A stretch of 64,000 nt of DNA. Origin: Paractinoplanes pyxinae. GTDB taxonomy: Bacteria > Actinomycetota > Actinomycetes > Mycobacteriales > Micromonosporaceae. Below the pieces are notes generated by a model that saw only the letters and a list, made by a program, of their open reading frames with translations, did not search any database and was not told the origin of the DNA. Below are positions 51,533 to 58,808 of the stretch, in pieces. Numbering within the stretch: the first letter of the stretch is position 1; each line of letters starts with the position of its first letter. Made by a program: the position numbers and the translations under genes. Location: positions 124,001-188,000 of the forward strand of contig NZ_JAPNTZ010000012.1 in the NCBI RefSeq assembly GCF_026626335.1, read 5' to 3'.

Positions 51533-51960
51533 TGGTCCGCACCATGCTCAAGTCCAAGATCCACCGGGCCACCGTGACCCAGGCCGACCTGCACTACGTC
51601 GGCTCGGTGACGATCGACCTCGACCTGCTCGAGGCGGCCGATCTGCTGCCCGGCGAGCAGGTCGCCATCGTCGACGTGACCAACGGGGCCCGCCTCGAGA
51701 CGTACGTCATTCCGGGTGAGCGCGGCAGCGGCGTGATCGGCATCAACGGCGCCGCCGCCCATCTCGTGCACCCGGGCGACCTGGTCATTCTCATTTCGTA
51801 CGGGCAGATGGACGACGCCGAGGCGCGGGAGTATCAGCCGAGGATCGTGCACGTCGACGCGGCCAACAAGATCATCGAGTTGGGCGCCGACCCGGCCGCG
51901 GCCGCCGACGGCATGCCCGGCGGCCTGGTTCGCGGCGACCGGACGTTGTCGGCGGCCTGA
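51532..51960 (+). CDS. panD: Aspartate 1-decarboxylase precursor
   Basis: PanD makes beta-alanine from L-aspartate for PanC. It is a pyruvoyl enzyme that cleaves itself. The 142-residue product has the cleavage site between Gly24 and Ser25 in HYVGSVTID, plus the RLETYVIPGERGSGVIGING block. The ATG shares one base with the panC stop; another ATG four codons later is possible. The C-terminal tail of about 20 residues is variable in the family. Confidence 0.96.
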   Translation: MVRTMLKSKIHRATVTQADLHYVGSVTIDLDLLEAADLLPGEQVAIVDVTNGARLETYVIPGERGSGVIGINGAAAHLVHPGDLVILISYGQMDDAEAREYQPRIVHVDAANKIIELGADPAAAADGMPGGLVRGDRTLSAA

Positions 51961-52060
51961 ACCGTCGGAGTGGCGATTTCCTGAACGCCGCCGATCCCGT
52001 TTTCCGTCCCCATATGATCGGAAAACGGACATCGGCGGCGCGCGGGGAAGGCTTAAGTTC

Positions 52061-52966
52061 ATGCGACACCGGCTCGGGCTCACCGCTGTCCTGGGTTTGG
52101 TGCTGCTCGTGGCGGGCTGCGGCAAGCCGGGCGGGGTCGACGGCGACCTGACCAACGGCTGGGGCGCGATGGCCCCCGCGACCGGCTTCGAGCCGAACGA
52201 CGGCGCCTGCCACAACGCCAACTTCAACCCGGTCGGCCCGCGCGGCACCTATGAAGAGGTGGACTGCGCGGCCAAGCACCGGACCGAGACCGTGTACGTC
52301 GGCACGTACGAATCGCCCGCGGCCGACGCCGACGTCCCGCCGGCCGACGGTTCCGCGGGGGCCAAGGCCGCGTACTCGATCTGCGACCAGAAGACGACCA
52401 CCTTCGCCGGCGGGCCCTGGCGCAACGCCCGCCTGTGGATCGGCGTGACCCGCCCGACCGAGGCGGCCTGGAACGGCGGCGCCCGCTGGTACCGGTGCGA
52501 GGTGCTCGAGCTCAACTCGGTCGAGGACGACGGCGGGCTGGTGCAGCGCGAGGGCAGCCTGCGCAACTCGCTGGCCGGCGGTGCCTCCGACATCCAGCTC
52601 GGCTGCTACGCGATCCAGCTCGACGGCAACGGCGCGATCGCCACCATGCCCGCGGTGAGCTGCACAGCCAAGCACAACGGGGAATTCGCCGGCGTCTGGT
52701 ACGCCAAGGGCCTCGACTACCCCAAGGACGACGCCGGCTGGGCGAAGTTCCACGACGGGTGCCGCGACCTGATCGCCGATTATGTGGGCGTGCCCAAGGA
52801 CGCCGACCTGCAATACCGTACGGGCGTGGTGTCCCTGCCGGGCGGCGCCGACGTCTGGGCCCTGGGCGATCGTGGTGTGCGTTGCTACCTGTGGCTGGAG
52901 GGCGTGGAGCTCACGTCCACGGTCAAGGGCAAGGGCACCAAGAGCCTGCCGGTGCAGTACAAGTAA
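52061..52966 (+). CDS. Lipoprotein with septum-formation-type domain
   Basis: The 301-residue product has a signal peptide with lipobox VAGC (Cys20). Two similar Cys-containing modules follow, each with a Cys-x-Ala-Lys-His pattern (DCAAKHRTETVYVGTY and SCTAKHNGEFAGVWYAKG). This fits the 'septum formation' family (PF13845-like), secreted or anchored actinobacterial proteins whose name is not backed by firm function. It lies between panD and nadB with its own leader, so probably an independent gene. Confidence 0.78.
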   Translation: MRHRLGLTAVLGLVLLVAGCGKPGGVDGDLTNGWGAMAPATGFEPNDGACHNANFNPVGPRGTYEEVDCAAKHRTETVYVGTYESPAADADVPPADGSAGAKAAYSICDQKTTTFAGGPWRNARLWIGVTRPTEAAWNGGARWYRCEVLELNSVEDDGGLVQREGSLRNSLAGGASDIQLGCYAIQLDGNGAIATMPAVSCTAKHNGEFAGVWYAKGLDYPKDDAGWAKFHDGCRDLIADYVGVPKDADLQYRTGVVSLPGGADVWALGDRGVRCYLWLEGVELTSTVKGKGTKSLPVQYK

Positions 52967-53027
52967 CGGTGACCACGAATGTCTACCCCGGCGCCGCAGT
53001 GTCGTACCGGCGGAGTGTACTGAGCGG

Positions 53028-54680
53028 ATGTATCTCGCCGACCTTCCGGAGCTGCCTCGTCGGCTCGCCGCCGCCGACCCCGGCTGGAGCGAGACCACCG
53101 ACGTGCTCGTCGTGGGTTCCGGGGTGGCCGGCTTGACCGCCGCGCTGCACCTGCGTGAGCAGGGCCTGCACGTCACCGTGGTCACCAAGGTCAACATCGA
53201 CGACGGCTCGACCCGGTGGGCCCAGGGCGGCATCGCGGCGGTGCTCGACCCGCTCGACACCCCGGCCGCCCACGCCAACGACACCGAGATCGCGGGCGTC
53301 GGCCTGTGCGACCCCGAGGCGGTGCGCGTCCTGGTCGAAGAGGGGCCGGCCCGGGTCCGGGAACTGATCCGCCTCGGCGCCGCCTTCGACCGCAACGCCG
53401 ACGGCTCGCTGATGCTCACCCGCGAGGGCGGCCACCGCGCCGACCGGATCGTGCACGCGGGCGGCGACGCGACCGGGGCCGAGGTGCAGCGGGCCCTGCA
53501 CGAGGCGGTGCACCGCGACCCCTGGATCCGCCTGGTCGAGCACGCGCTCGTGCTCGACCTGCTGCGCGGGGCCGACGGCCGGGCCTGCGGCCTGACCCTG
53601 CACGTGCTCGGCGAGGGCAGCGAGGACGGCGTGGGCGCGATCCTGGCCCGCGCGGTCGTGCTGGCCACCGGCGGCATGGGCCAGATCTACTCGTCGACCA
53701 CCAACCCGTCGGTCTCCACCGGCGACGGGGTCGCGCTGGCGCTGCGGGCCGGGGCCGAGGTCACCGACGTCGAGTTCGTGCAGTTCCACCCCACCTCGTT
53801 CGTCAGCGCCGGCGTCACCTCGGTCCAGCGTCCGCTGATCTCCGAGGCGCTGCGCGGCGAGGGCGCCCACCTGGTCGACGAGTCCGGCACTCGGTTCATG
53901 GTCGGTCAGCACGAGCTGGCCGAGCTGGCCCCGCGCGACGTGGTGGCCAAGGGCATCCACCGGGTGCTGCTGCGCACCGGGGCCGACCACGTCTACCTCG
54001 ACGCCCGCCACCTGGGCGGCTCGTTCCTCGAGCAGCGCTTCCCGACCATCATGGCCTCGACCCGCGCGGCCGGCGTCGACCCGGCGACCGAGCTGATCCC
54101 GGTCGCCCCGGCCGCCCACTACGCGTCCGGCGGCGTCCGCACCGACCTGCACGGGCGTACGACGATCCCCGGTCTCTACGCCTGCGGCGAGGTCGCCTGC
54201 ACGGGCGTGCACGGCGCCAACCGCCTGGCCAGCAATTCCCTGCTCGAGGGCCTGGTCTTCGCCAAGCGGATCGCCGACGACATCGCCCGCGAGCTGCCGC
54301 CGCAGGACGAGCCGGCGCCTGGCTCCCTGCTCGGCGCCAAGAGCGGCTGGGTCGTCGATCCCGACGTACGGGCCGAGCTGCAACGGGCGATGACCCGGGG
54401 TGCCGGGGTGCTGCGCTCGGCCGCCTCGCTCGAGGACACGGCCGGCGAACTGACCCGGCTGGGCGCGCGGCGCGATACCCCCCGCAACGCCACCTGGGAG
54501 GCGACGAACCTGCTGACCGTGGCGACGGTGCTGGTCGCGGCCGCCCGCACCCGCCGCGAGACCCGCGGCTGCCACTGGCGCGAGGACCACCCGGTTGCCG
54601 AGGACGAGTGGCGCGGCCACCTGGTGCACGCCCTCGATCACCAGGCCCGGTTGTCGCAGACCTTCGAAGAGATGGCCTGA
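53028..54680 (+). CDS. nadB: L-aspartate oxidase
   Basis: NadB oxidises L-aspartate to iminoaspartate, the first step of de novo NAD synthesis. The 550-residue flavoprotein has the FAD-binding GSGVAG (G30 to G35) and the TRWAQGGIAAV block. It also has ATGGMGQIYSSTTNP, EFVQFHPTSF, and the ACGEVACTGVHGANRLASNSLLEGLVF segment common to the fumarate reductase superfamily. The ATG is preceded by a GAGCGG site. nadC follows after 14 bases. No nadA is in the window. Confidence 0.96.
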   Translation: MYLADLPELPRRLAAADPGWSETTDVLVVGSGVAGLTAALHLREQGLHVTVVTKVNIDDGSTRWAQGGIAAVLDPLDTPAAHANDTEIAGVGLCDPEAVRVLVEEGPARVRELIRLGAAFDRNADGSLMLTREGGHRADRIVHAGGDATGAEVQRALHEAVHRDPWIRLVEHALVLDLLRGADGRACGLTLHVLGEGSEDGVGAILARAVVLATGGMGQIYSSTTNPSVSTGDGVALALRAGAEVTDVEFVQFHPTSFVSAGVTSVQRPLISEALRGEGAHLVDESGTRFMVGQHELAELAPRDVVAKGIHRVLLRTGADHVYLDARHLGGSFLEQRFPTIMASTRAAGVDPATELIPVAPAAHYASGGVRTDLHGRTTIPGLYACGEVACTGVHGANRLASNSLLEGLVFAKRIADDIARELPPQDEPAPGSLLGAKSGWVVDPDVRAELQRAMTRGAGVLRSAASLEDTAGELTRLGARRDTPRNATWEATNLLTVATVLVAAARTRRETRGCHWREDHPVAEDEWRGHLVHALDHQARLSQTFEEMA

Positions 54681-54694
54681 TCACAGGGGGATCC

Positions 54695-55546
54695 ATGAAC
54701 GAGCTGGACGTAGCCGAGGTCGAACTGATCGTCCGTACCGCGCTGGCCGAGGACCTCGGCTCGCCGCCGCACGACGTGACCAGCGAGGCCACCATCCCGG
54801 CCGATCAGGTCGACACGGCCGAGCTGGTGGCCCGGGCCGACGGCGTGGTGGCCGGCCTGCCGGTGGCCGCCGTGGTCTTCAACGACACCTCGGGCGGCGC
54901 CGACGTCTTCGAGCAGCGCGTGGCCGAGGGCGACCGGGTCACCCGGGGCGACGTGCTGGCCGTCGTCAGCGGGCCCACCCGGGCCCTGCTCACGGCCGAG
55001 CGTACGGCGCTGAACCTGCTCAGCCGCATGTCCGGGGTGGCCACCCACACCCGCCGCTGGGCCGACGCGCTGGCCGGCACCAAGGCCACCGTCCTCGACA
55101 CCCGCAAGACCACGCCCGGCCTGCGCTACCTCGAGAAGTACGCGGTGCGCATCGGCGGCGGCACCAACAAGCGCATGGGCCTGTACGACGTGGCCATGAT
55201 CAAGGACAACCACAAGCTGGCGGCCGGCAGCATCACCGCCGCCTACCGGCTGGTCCGCGAGAAGTTCCCCGAGGTGCCGGTCCAGGTCGAGGTCACCACC
55301 CTGGCCGAGGCGCGCGAGGCGGTCGAGGACGGCGCCACGTTCCTGCTCTGCGACAACATGACACCCGACCGCCTGCGTGAGGTCGTGGCCGAGGTCGGCG
55401 ACCGCGCCGAGCTCGAGGCCACCGGCAACCTACGCTTGGAGACGGTCGCCGAATACGCCGCCACGGGCGTCAACTACCTGTCCGTCGGCGGTCTCACCCA
55501 CTCGTCGCCCATTCTCGACATAGCCATGGACCTGCGCCCCCGGTAA
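54695..55546 (+). CDS. nadC: Nicotinate-nucleotide pyrophosphorylase (carboxylating)
   Basis: NadC turns quinolinate and PRPP into nicotinate mononucleotide. The 283-residue product has RMSGVATHTRRW, DTRKTTPGLRYLEKYAV with the conserved Lys/Arg of the quinolinate site, GGGTNKRMGLYDVAMIKDNH, and VNYLSVGGLTHS at the phosphate end. The ATG follows a CAGGGGG ribosome site. It is packed between nadB and coaX and presumably co-transcribed. Confidence 0.97.
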   Translation: MNELDVAEVELIVRTALAEDLGSPPHDVTSEATIPADQVDTAELVARADGVVAGLPVAAVVFNDTSGGADVFEQRVAEGDRVTRGDVLAVVSGPTRALLTAERTALNLLSRMSGVATHTRRWADALAGTKATVLDTRKTTPGLRYLEKYAVRIGGGTNKRMGLYDVAMIKDNHKLAAGSITAAYRLVREKFPEVPVQVEVTTLAEAREAVEDGATFLLCDNMTPDRLREVVAEVGDRAELEATGNLRLETVAEYAATGVNYLSVGGLTHSSPILDIAMDLRPR

Positions 55547-55558
55547 GGAGCCCCCACC

Positions 55559-56317
55559 TTGCTGCTCTGCATCGACATCGGTAACACCAACACCGTCCTC
55601 GCCACGTTCGACGGCGACAAGCTGGTGCACAACTGGCGCATCAAGACCGACGCCCGGTCCACCGCGGACGAGCTCGGCCTGATGTTCCGGGGCCTGCTGG
55701 CCGGCGACGCGGTCGAGATCACCGGCGTCGCCGCCTGCTCGACCGTGCCGGCCGCCCTGCGCAGCCTGCGCACCATGCTGGCCCGCTACTACGGCGACCT
55801 GCCGAACGTGATCGTCGAGCCCGGGGTCAAGACCGGCGTCCAGCTGGCCATCGACAACCCCAAAGAGGTCGGGGCCGACCGGGTGGTCAACACGCTCGCC
55901 GCGCACGCCCTCTACGGCGGCCCGTCGATCGTCGTCGACTTCGGCACGACCACCAACTTCGACGTGATCAGCGAGCGGGGCGAGTTCCTGGGCGGCGCCT
56001 TCGCCCCGGGCATCGAGATCTCGTTCGACGCCCTGGCCGCCCGGGCCGCCCAGCTGCGCAAGGTCGAGCCGGCCAAGCCGCGCTCGGTGATCGGCAAGAA
56101 CACCGTCGAGTGCCTGCAGTCCGGCATGTACTTCGGCTTCGCCGGTCAGGTCGACGGGATAGTCAGCCGCATGATCGACGAGATCGGCCCGGTGCAGGCC
56201 GTCATCGCCACCGGCGGCCTGGCCTGGCTGGTCAAGGACGAGTGCAAGACGATCACCGCCCACGAGCCGATGATCACGCTGATCGGGCTGCGGATGGTAT
56301 ATGAGCGGAACGTTTGA
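55559..56317 (+). CDS. coaX: Type III pantothenate kinase
   Basis: CoaX phosphorylates pantothenate, the first committed step to CoA, and unlike CoaA is not inhibited by CoA. The 252-residue product has DIGNTNT at residues 6-12 (ATP/Asp site), PKEVGADRVVN, and FGTTTNFDV and GAFAPGIEIS. The start is TTG with an AAGGAG site overlapping the nadC stop codon, eight bases upstream. Its place after panC/panD and nadBC joins CoA and NAD precursor genes. Confidence 0.96.
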   Translation: MLLCIDIGNTNTVLATFDGDKLVHNWRIKTDARSTADELGLMFRGLLAGDAVEITGVAACSTVPAALRSLRTMLARYYGDLPNVIVEPGVKTGVQLAIDNPKEVGADRVVNTLAAHALYGGPSIVVDFGTTTNFDVISERGEFLGGAFAPGIEISFDALAARAAQLRKVEPAKPRSVIGKNTVECLQSGMYFGFAGQVDGIVSRMIDEIGPVQAVIATGGLAWLVKDECKTITAHEPMITLIGLRMVYERNV

Positions 56318-56410
56318 GAGCTCCATCGGGGTTTCTTTTATGTTTTCCGCCGCGGGCAGGCTCTGAGTAGGCTTTACGCGCCTTCATCCACTCTTACAGA
56401 GAGTCGTGCC

Positions 56411-57919
56411 GTGACCGAGCAGAATGTCGCCGTCCCTGATCCCGCCGAGGACCTTCCCGAGCAGATGCGGGTCCGCCGGTCGAAGCGGGACCGGATGCTC
56501 GCCGAAGGGGTGTCCCCCTATCCGGTGACCGTCCCTCGGACGGCGACGCTGAAGCAGGTGCGCGAGCAGTACGCCGACCTGCCCATGGACGCGGCCACCG
56601 GCGACCACGTGTCGATCACGGGCCGGGTGATCTTCGTGCGCAACGGCGGCAAGCTGTGCTTCGTCACGTTGCGCGACGGCGACGGGACCGAGCTGCAGGC
56701 CATGCTGTCGCTGGCCAAGGTGGGCGAGCCGAGCCTGACCGACTGGAAGCAGCTGGCCGACCTGGGCGACCTGATCTCGGTCACCGGTGAGGTCATCACC
56801 AGCCGCCGCGGCGAGCTGTCCGTCCTCGCCGATTCGTGGGCCATGAGCGCCAAGGCGTTGCGCCCGCTTCCGGTGGCCCACAAGCCGCTTTCCGAAGAGA
56901 CGCGGGTCCGTCAGCGCTATGTCGATCTGATCGTCCGCCCGCAGGCCCGCGACACCGTTCGCACTCGGGCCACTGTCGTGCGCAGCCTTCGCGAGTCGCT
57001 GTTCCGGCGCAATTATCTCGAGGTGGAAACGCCAATGTTGCAGTTGCTGCACGGCGGCGCTGCGGCCCGGCCCTTTGTGACACACAGCAACGCCCTCGAC
57101 ACCGATCTCTATCTGCGGATCGCGCCGGAACTGTTTTTGAAGCGGGCCGTCGTGGGTGGCATCGATCGCGTCTTCGAGATCAACCGGAACTTCCGCAATG
57201 AGGGTATGGACTCGACCCACTCGCCGGAGTTCGCGATGCTCGAGGCCTACGAGGCGTACGCGGACTACAACGTCATGCAGCGGCAGGTGCGCGAGTGGAT
57301 TCAGGAAGCCGCCATCGCGGTCGCCGGATCACACATCGTGACGCACTATGACGGTACCGAGTTGGACCTGAGTGGCGAGTGGACATCGGTAACGCTCTAT
57401 GGCTCGCTCTCCGCGGCGCTCGGTGAGGAAGTCACTCCGTCCACCGATATCGCGCAACTGCTGCGTTATGCCGAAAAGCACGACCTTTCCGTCGACCCGA
57501 AGTGGGGCCCGGGCAAGCTCGTCGAAGAGCTGTTCGAGCACCTGGTGCAGCACACGCTGCAGGCGCCGACCTTCGTGCGGGACTATCCCGAGGAGACCGC
57601 GCCGCTGACCCGCGCGCACCGGGAAACGCCAGGTCTCACCGAGAAGTGGGATCTCTACGTGTCCGGCTTCGAACTGGCCACCGCCTATTCCGAGCTGGTC
57701 GACCCGGTCGTGCAGCGCGAACGGCTGGTGGCCCAGTCGTTGCTGGCGGCCGGCGGCGACCCCGAGGCGATGCAGCTGGACGAGGATTTCCTGCGCGCCA
57801 TGGAGTACGGAATGCCGCCCACCGGTGGCATGGGAATGGGAATCGACCGTCTCTTGATGGCCCTCACCGGCCTGGGCATTCGCGAAACGATCCTCTTCCC
57901 GCTTGTGCGGCCGGAGTAA
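56411..57919 (+). CDS. lysS: Lysine--tRNA ligase, class II
   Basis: LysS attaches lysine to its tRNA. The 502-residue protein has an N-terminal OB-fold (VSITGRVIFVRNGGKLCFV), class II motif 2 FEINRNFRNEG starting near residue 255, and motif 3 GMGMGIDRLLMALTG near residue 475. It lacks the N-terminal membrane domain of LysX, so it does not make lysyl-phosphatidylglycerol. A TAGGCT box about 35 bases upstream of the GTG start is a candidate -10 element. Confidence 0.96.
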   Translation: MTEQNVAVPDPAEDLPEQMRVRRSKRDRMLAEGVSPYPVTVPRTATLKQVREQYADLPMDAATGDHVSITGRVIFVRNGGKLCFVTLRDGDGTELQAMLSLAKVGEPSLTDWKQLADLGDLISVTGEVITSRRGELSVLADSWAMSAKALRPLPVAHKPLSEETRVRQRYVDLIVRPQARDTVRTRATVVRSLRESLFRRNYLEVETPMLQLLHGGAAARPFVTHSNALDTDLYLRIAPELFLKRAVVGGIDRVFEINRNFRNEGMDSTHSPEFAMLEAYEAYADYNVMQRQVREWIQEAAIAVAGSHIVTHYDGTELDLSGEWTSVTLYGSLSAALGEEVTPSTDIAQLLRYAEKHDLSVDPKWGPGKLVEELFEHLVQHTLQAPTFVRDYPEETAPLTRAHRETPGLTEKWDLYVSGFELATAYSELVDPVVQRERLVAQSLLAAGGDPEAMQLDEDFLRAMEYGMPPTGGMGMGIDRLLMALTGLGIRETILFPLVRPE

Positions 57920-57997
57920 GCGTCGCGGGCCACTTCGGCGAGAAAGCGCACGACTAGTGGCCGGAACAAGCCCGTACCGGAAATGTTCTGACCGCCA

Positions 57998-58028
57998 TTG
58001 ACGCACGATGCCGCCTTGGCGTTATTGT
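57998..58028 (+). promoter_or_regulatory. Candidate vegetative promoter of lsr2
   Basis: TTGACG and TATTGT are separated by 19 bases, close to the sigma-70-type consensus, about 50 bases upstream of the lsr2 start. Confidence 0.45.
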
Positions 58029-58075
58029 CTGTGCGTTGCATTGGGGAGAACCTGTGTTCGGGAGGATAGTGGCGC

Positions 58076-58432
58076 GTGGCCAAGCAGATCATTCACAAGC
58101 TGGTCGATGACATCGACGGGGGCGACGCCGACGAGACGGTGAAGTTCGCTCTCGACGGCATTCAGTACGAGATCGACCTCTCGGAGAAGAACGCCACCAA
58201 ATTGCGGGAGCTGTTCGACCCGTACGTCGACGCCGGCGCCAAGGTCGCCCGGGGCGGCGTTGTCGTGGGTGGCCGGGCCGCCCGCGGCCGGGGCGGCGCG
58301 ACCGCCGACCGCGAGCAGAACAAGGCGATCCGGGAGTGGGCCAAGAAGGCCGGCAAGGACATCTCCGACCGGGGCCGGATCCCGCAGGAGATCGTGGACG
58401 AGTTCCACGCCAAGGGGCCGGGTCGTAACTGA
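58076..58432 (+). CDS. lsr2: Nucleoid-associated protein Lsr2
   Basis: Lsr2 binds AT-rich DNA, bridges it and silences acquired or cryptic genes, like H-NS. The 118-residue product has the N-terminal oligomerisation domain (KQIIHKLVDDIDG, then VKFALDGIQYEIDLSEKNA), a Gly/Arg-rich linker and the C-terminal DNA-binding domain. That domain has IREWAKKAGK and the minor-groove RGR hook at residues 99-101. The GTG start is ten bases after GGGAGG. A hairpin terminator follows, so it is a single-gene transcript between lysS and clpC. Confidence 0.96.
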   Translation: MAKQIIHKLVDDIDGGDADETVKFALDGIQYEIDLSEKNATKLRELFDPYVDAGAKVARGGVVVGGRAARGRGGATADREQNKAIREWAKKAGKDISDRGRIPQEIVDEFHAKGPGRN

Positions 58433-58466
58433 CCGGCCACCCCGAGCCCCCGGACAGACGCAGCCG

Positions 58467-58505
58467 GGCCCGTCGCACTTCGTGCGGCGGGCCTGCTGCT
58501 TTTCG
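58467..58505 (+). terminator. Terminator after lsr2
   Basis: A 12-bp stem with one G-T pair (left arm GGCCCGTCGCAC) and a TTC loop is followed by TGCTGCTTTTC, a short T-rich run. It ends the lsr2 transcript. Confidence 0.8.
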
Positions 58506-58532
58506 CTCGATCTTCGGTGTCCCGCCGTAGGG

Positions 58533-58575
58533 TTATCCACAGGTAGAGACGACGTTGTCCACAGGCTGTGGATGC
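58533..58575. promoter_or_regulatory. Cluster of three DnaA-box-like sites upstream of clpC
   Basis: TTATCCACA (58533-58541) matches the E. coli box, TTGTCCACA (58555-58563) the actinobacterial box, and TGTGGATGC (58567-58575) is an inverted near-match. The first two are 22 bases apart in the same direction, about two helix turns. This may be a DnaA-controlled promoter or a titration site. Confidence 0.55.
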
Positions 58576-58587
58576 GCGTAACCGCGA

Positions 58588-58601
58588 TTTCGCTGTCCGC
58601 G
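58588..58601. promoter_or_regulatory. Possible ClgR operator for clpC
   Basis: TTTCGC-TGTCC-GCG resembles the CGC-N5-GCG core reported for ClgR, the activator of clp genes in actinobacteria. The flanks match only in part, and such GC-rich half-sites arise easily by chance here. Confidence 0.3.
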
Positions 58602-58808
58602 TAGCCGTTCCACTGGGGGAACAGCGGGTGAGCGTGCGAAGTTGGCTAAATCAACGTTGCGGAAGGTTTCGAGGGGCCGTGAGGGCCCAGCAAGACCACC
58701 CAGCGGCGATAGAGTTGTCAGTACGGGTATCACCGATGCCCGTGCGCTGGCCCCGCCTTGTTGGGACGAGCTCAGCATTGGCGCACGGCACGTGAGGAGC
58801 ACGAGGGC

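Larger units (their letters stand above)
58433..58808. other. Regulatory gap between lsr2 and clpC
   Basis: These 376 bases hold the lsr2 terminator, then a cluster of DnaA-box-like 9-mers, a ClgR-like half-site pair, and an ATAGAGT sequence around 58710 that could be the -10 element of clpC. A GAGGAG ribosome site lies near the clpC ATG. No convincing gene was seen on either strand. Confidence 0.6.

Noticed and set aside
56411..57919. LysX-type bifunctional lysyl-phosphatidylglycerol synthase.
   Set aside because: The protein starts directly with the OB-fold and lacks the membrane domain of LysX.
57920..57970. Terminator after lysS from GGCCACT and AGTGGCC.
   Set aside because: The arms are only seven bases with a loop of nearly 30 and no T-run, too weak to call.
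58533..58575. Chromosomal replication origin.
   Set aside because: There are only three boxes, no AT-rich unwinding region, and dnaA, dnaN or gyrB are not nearby.
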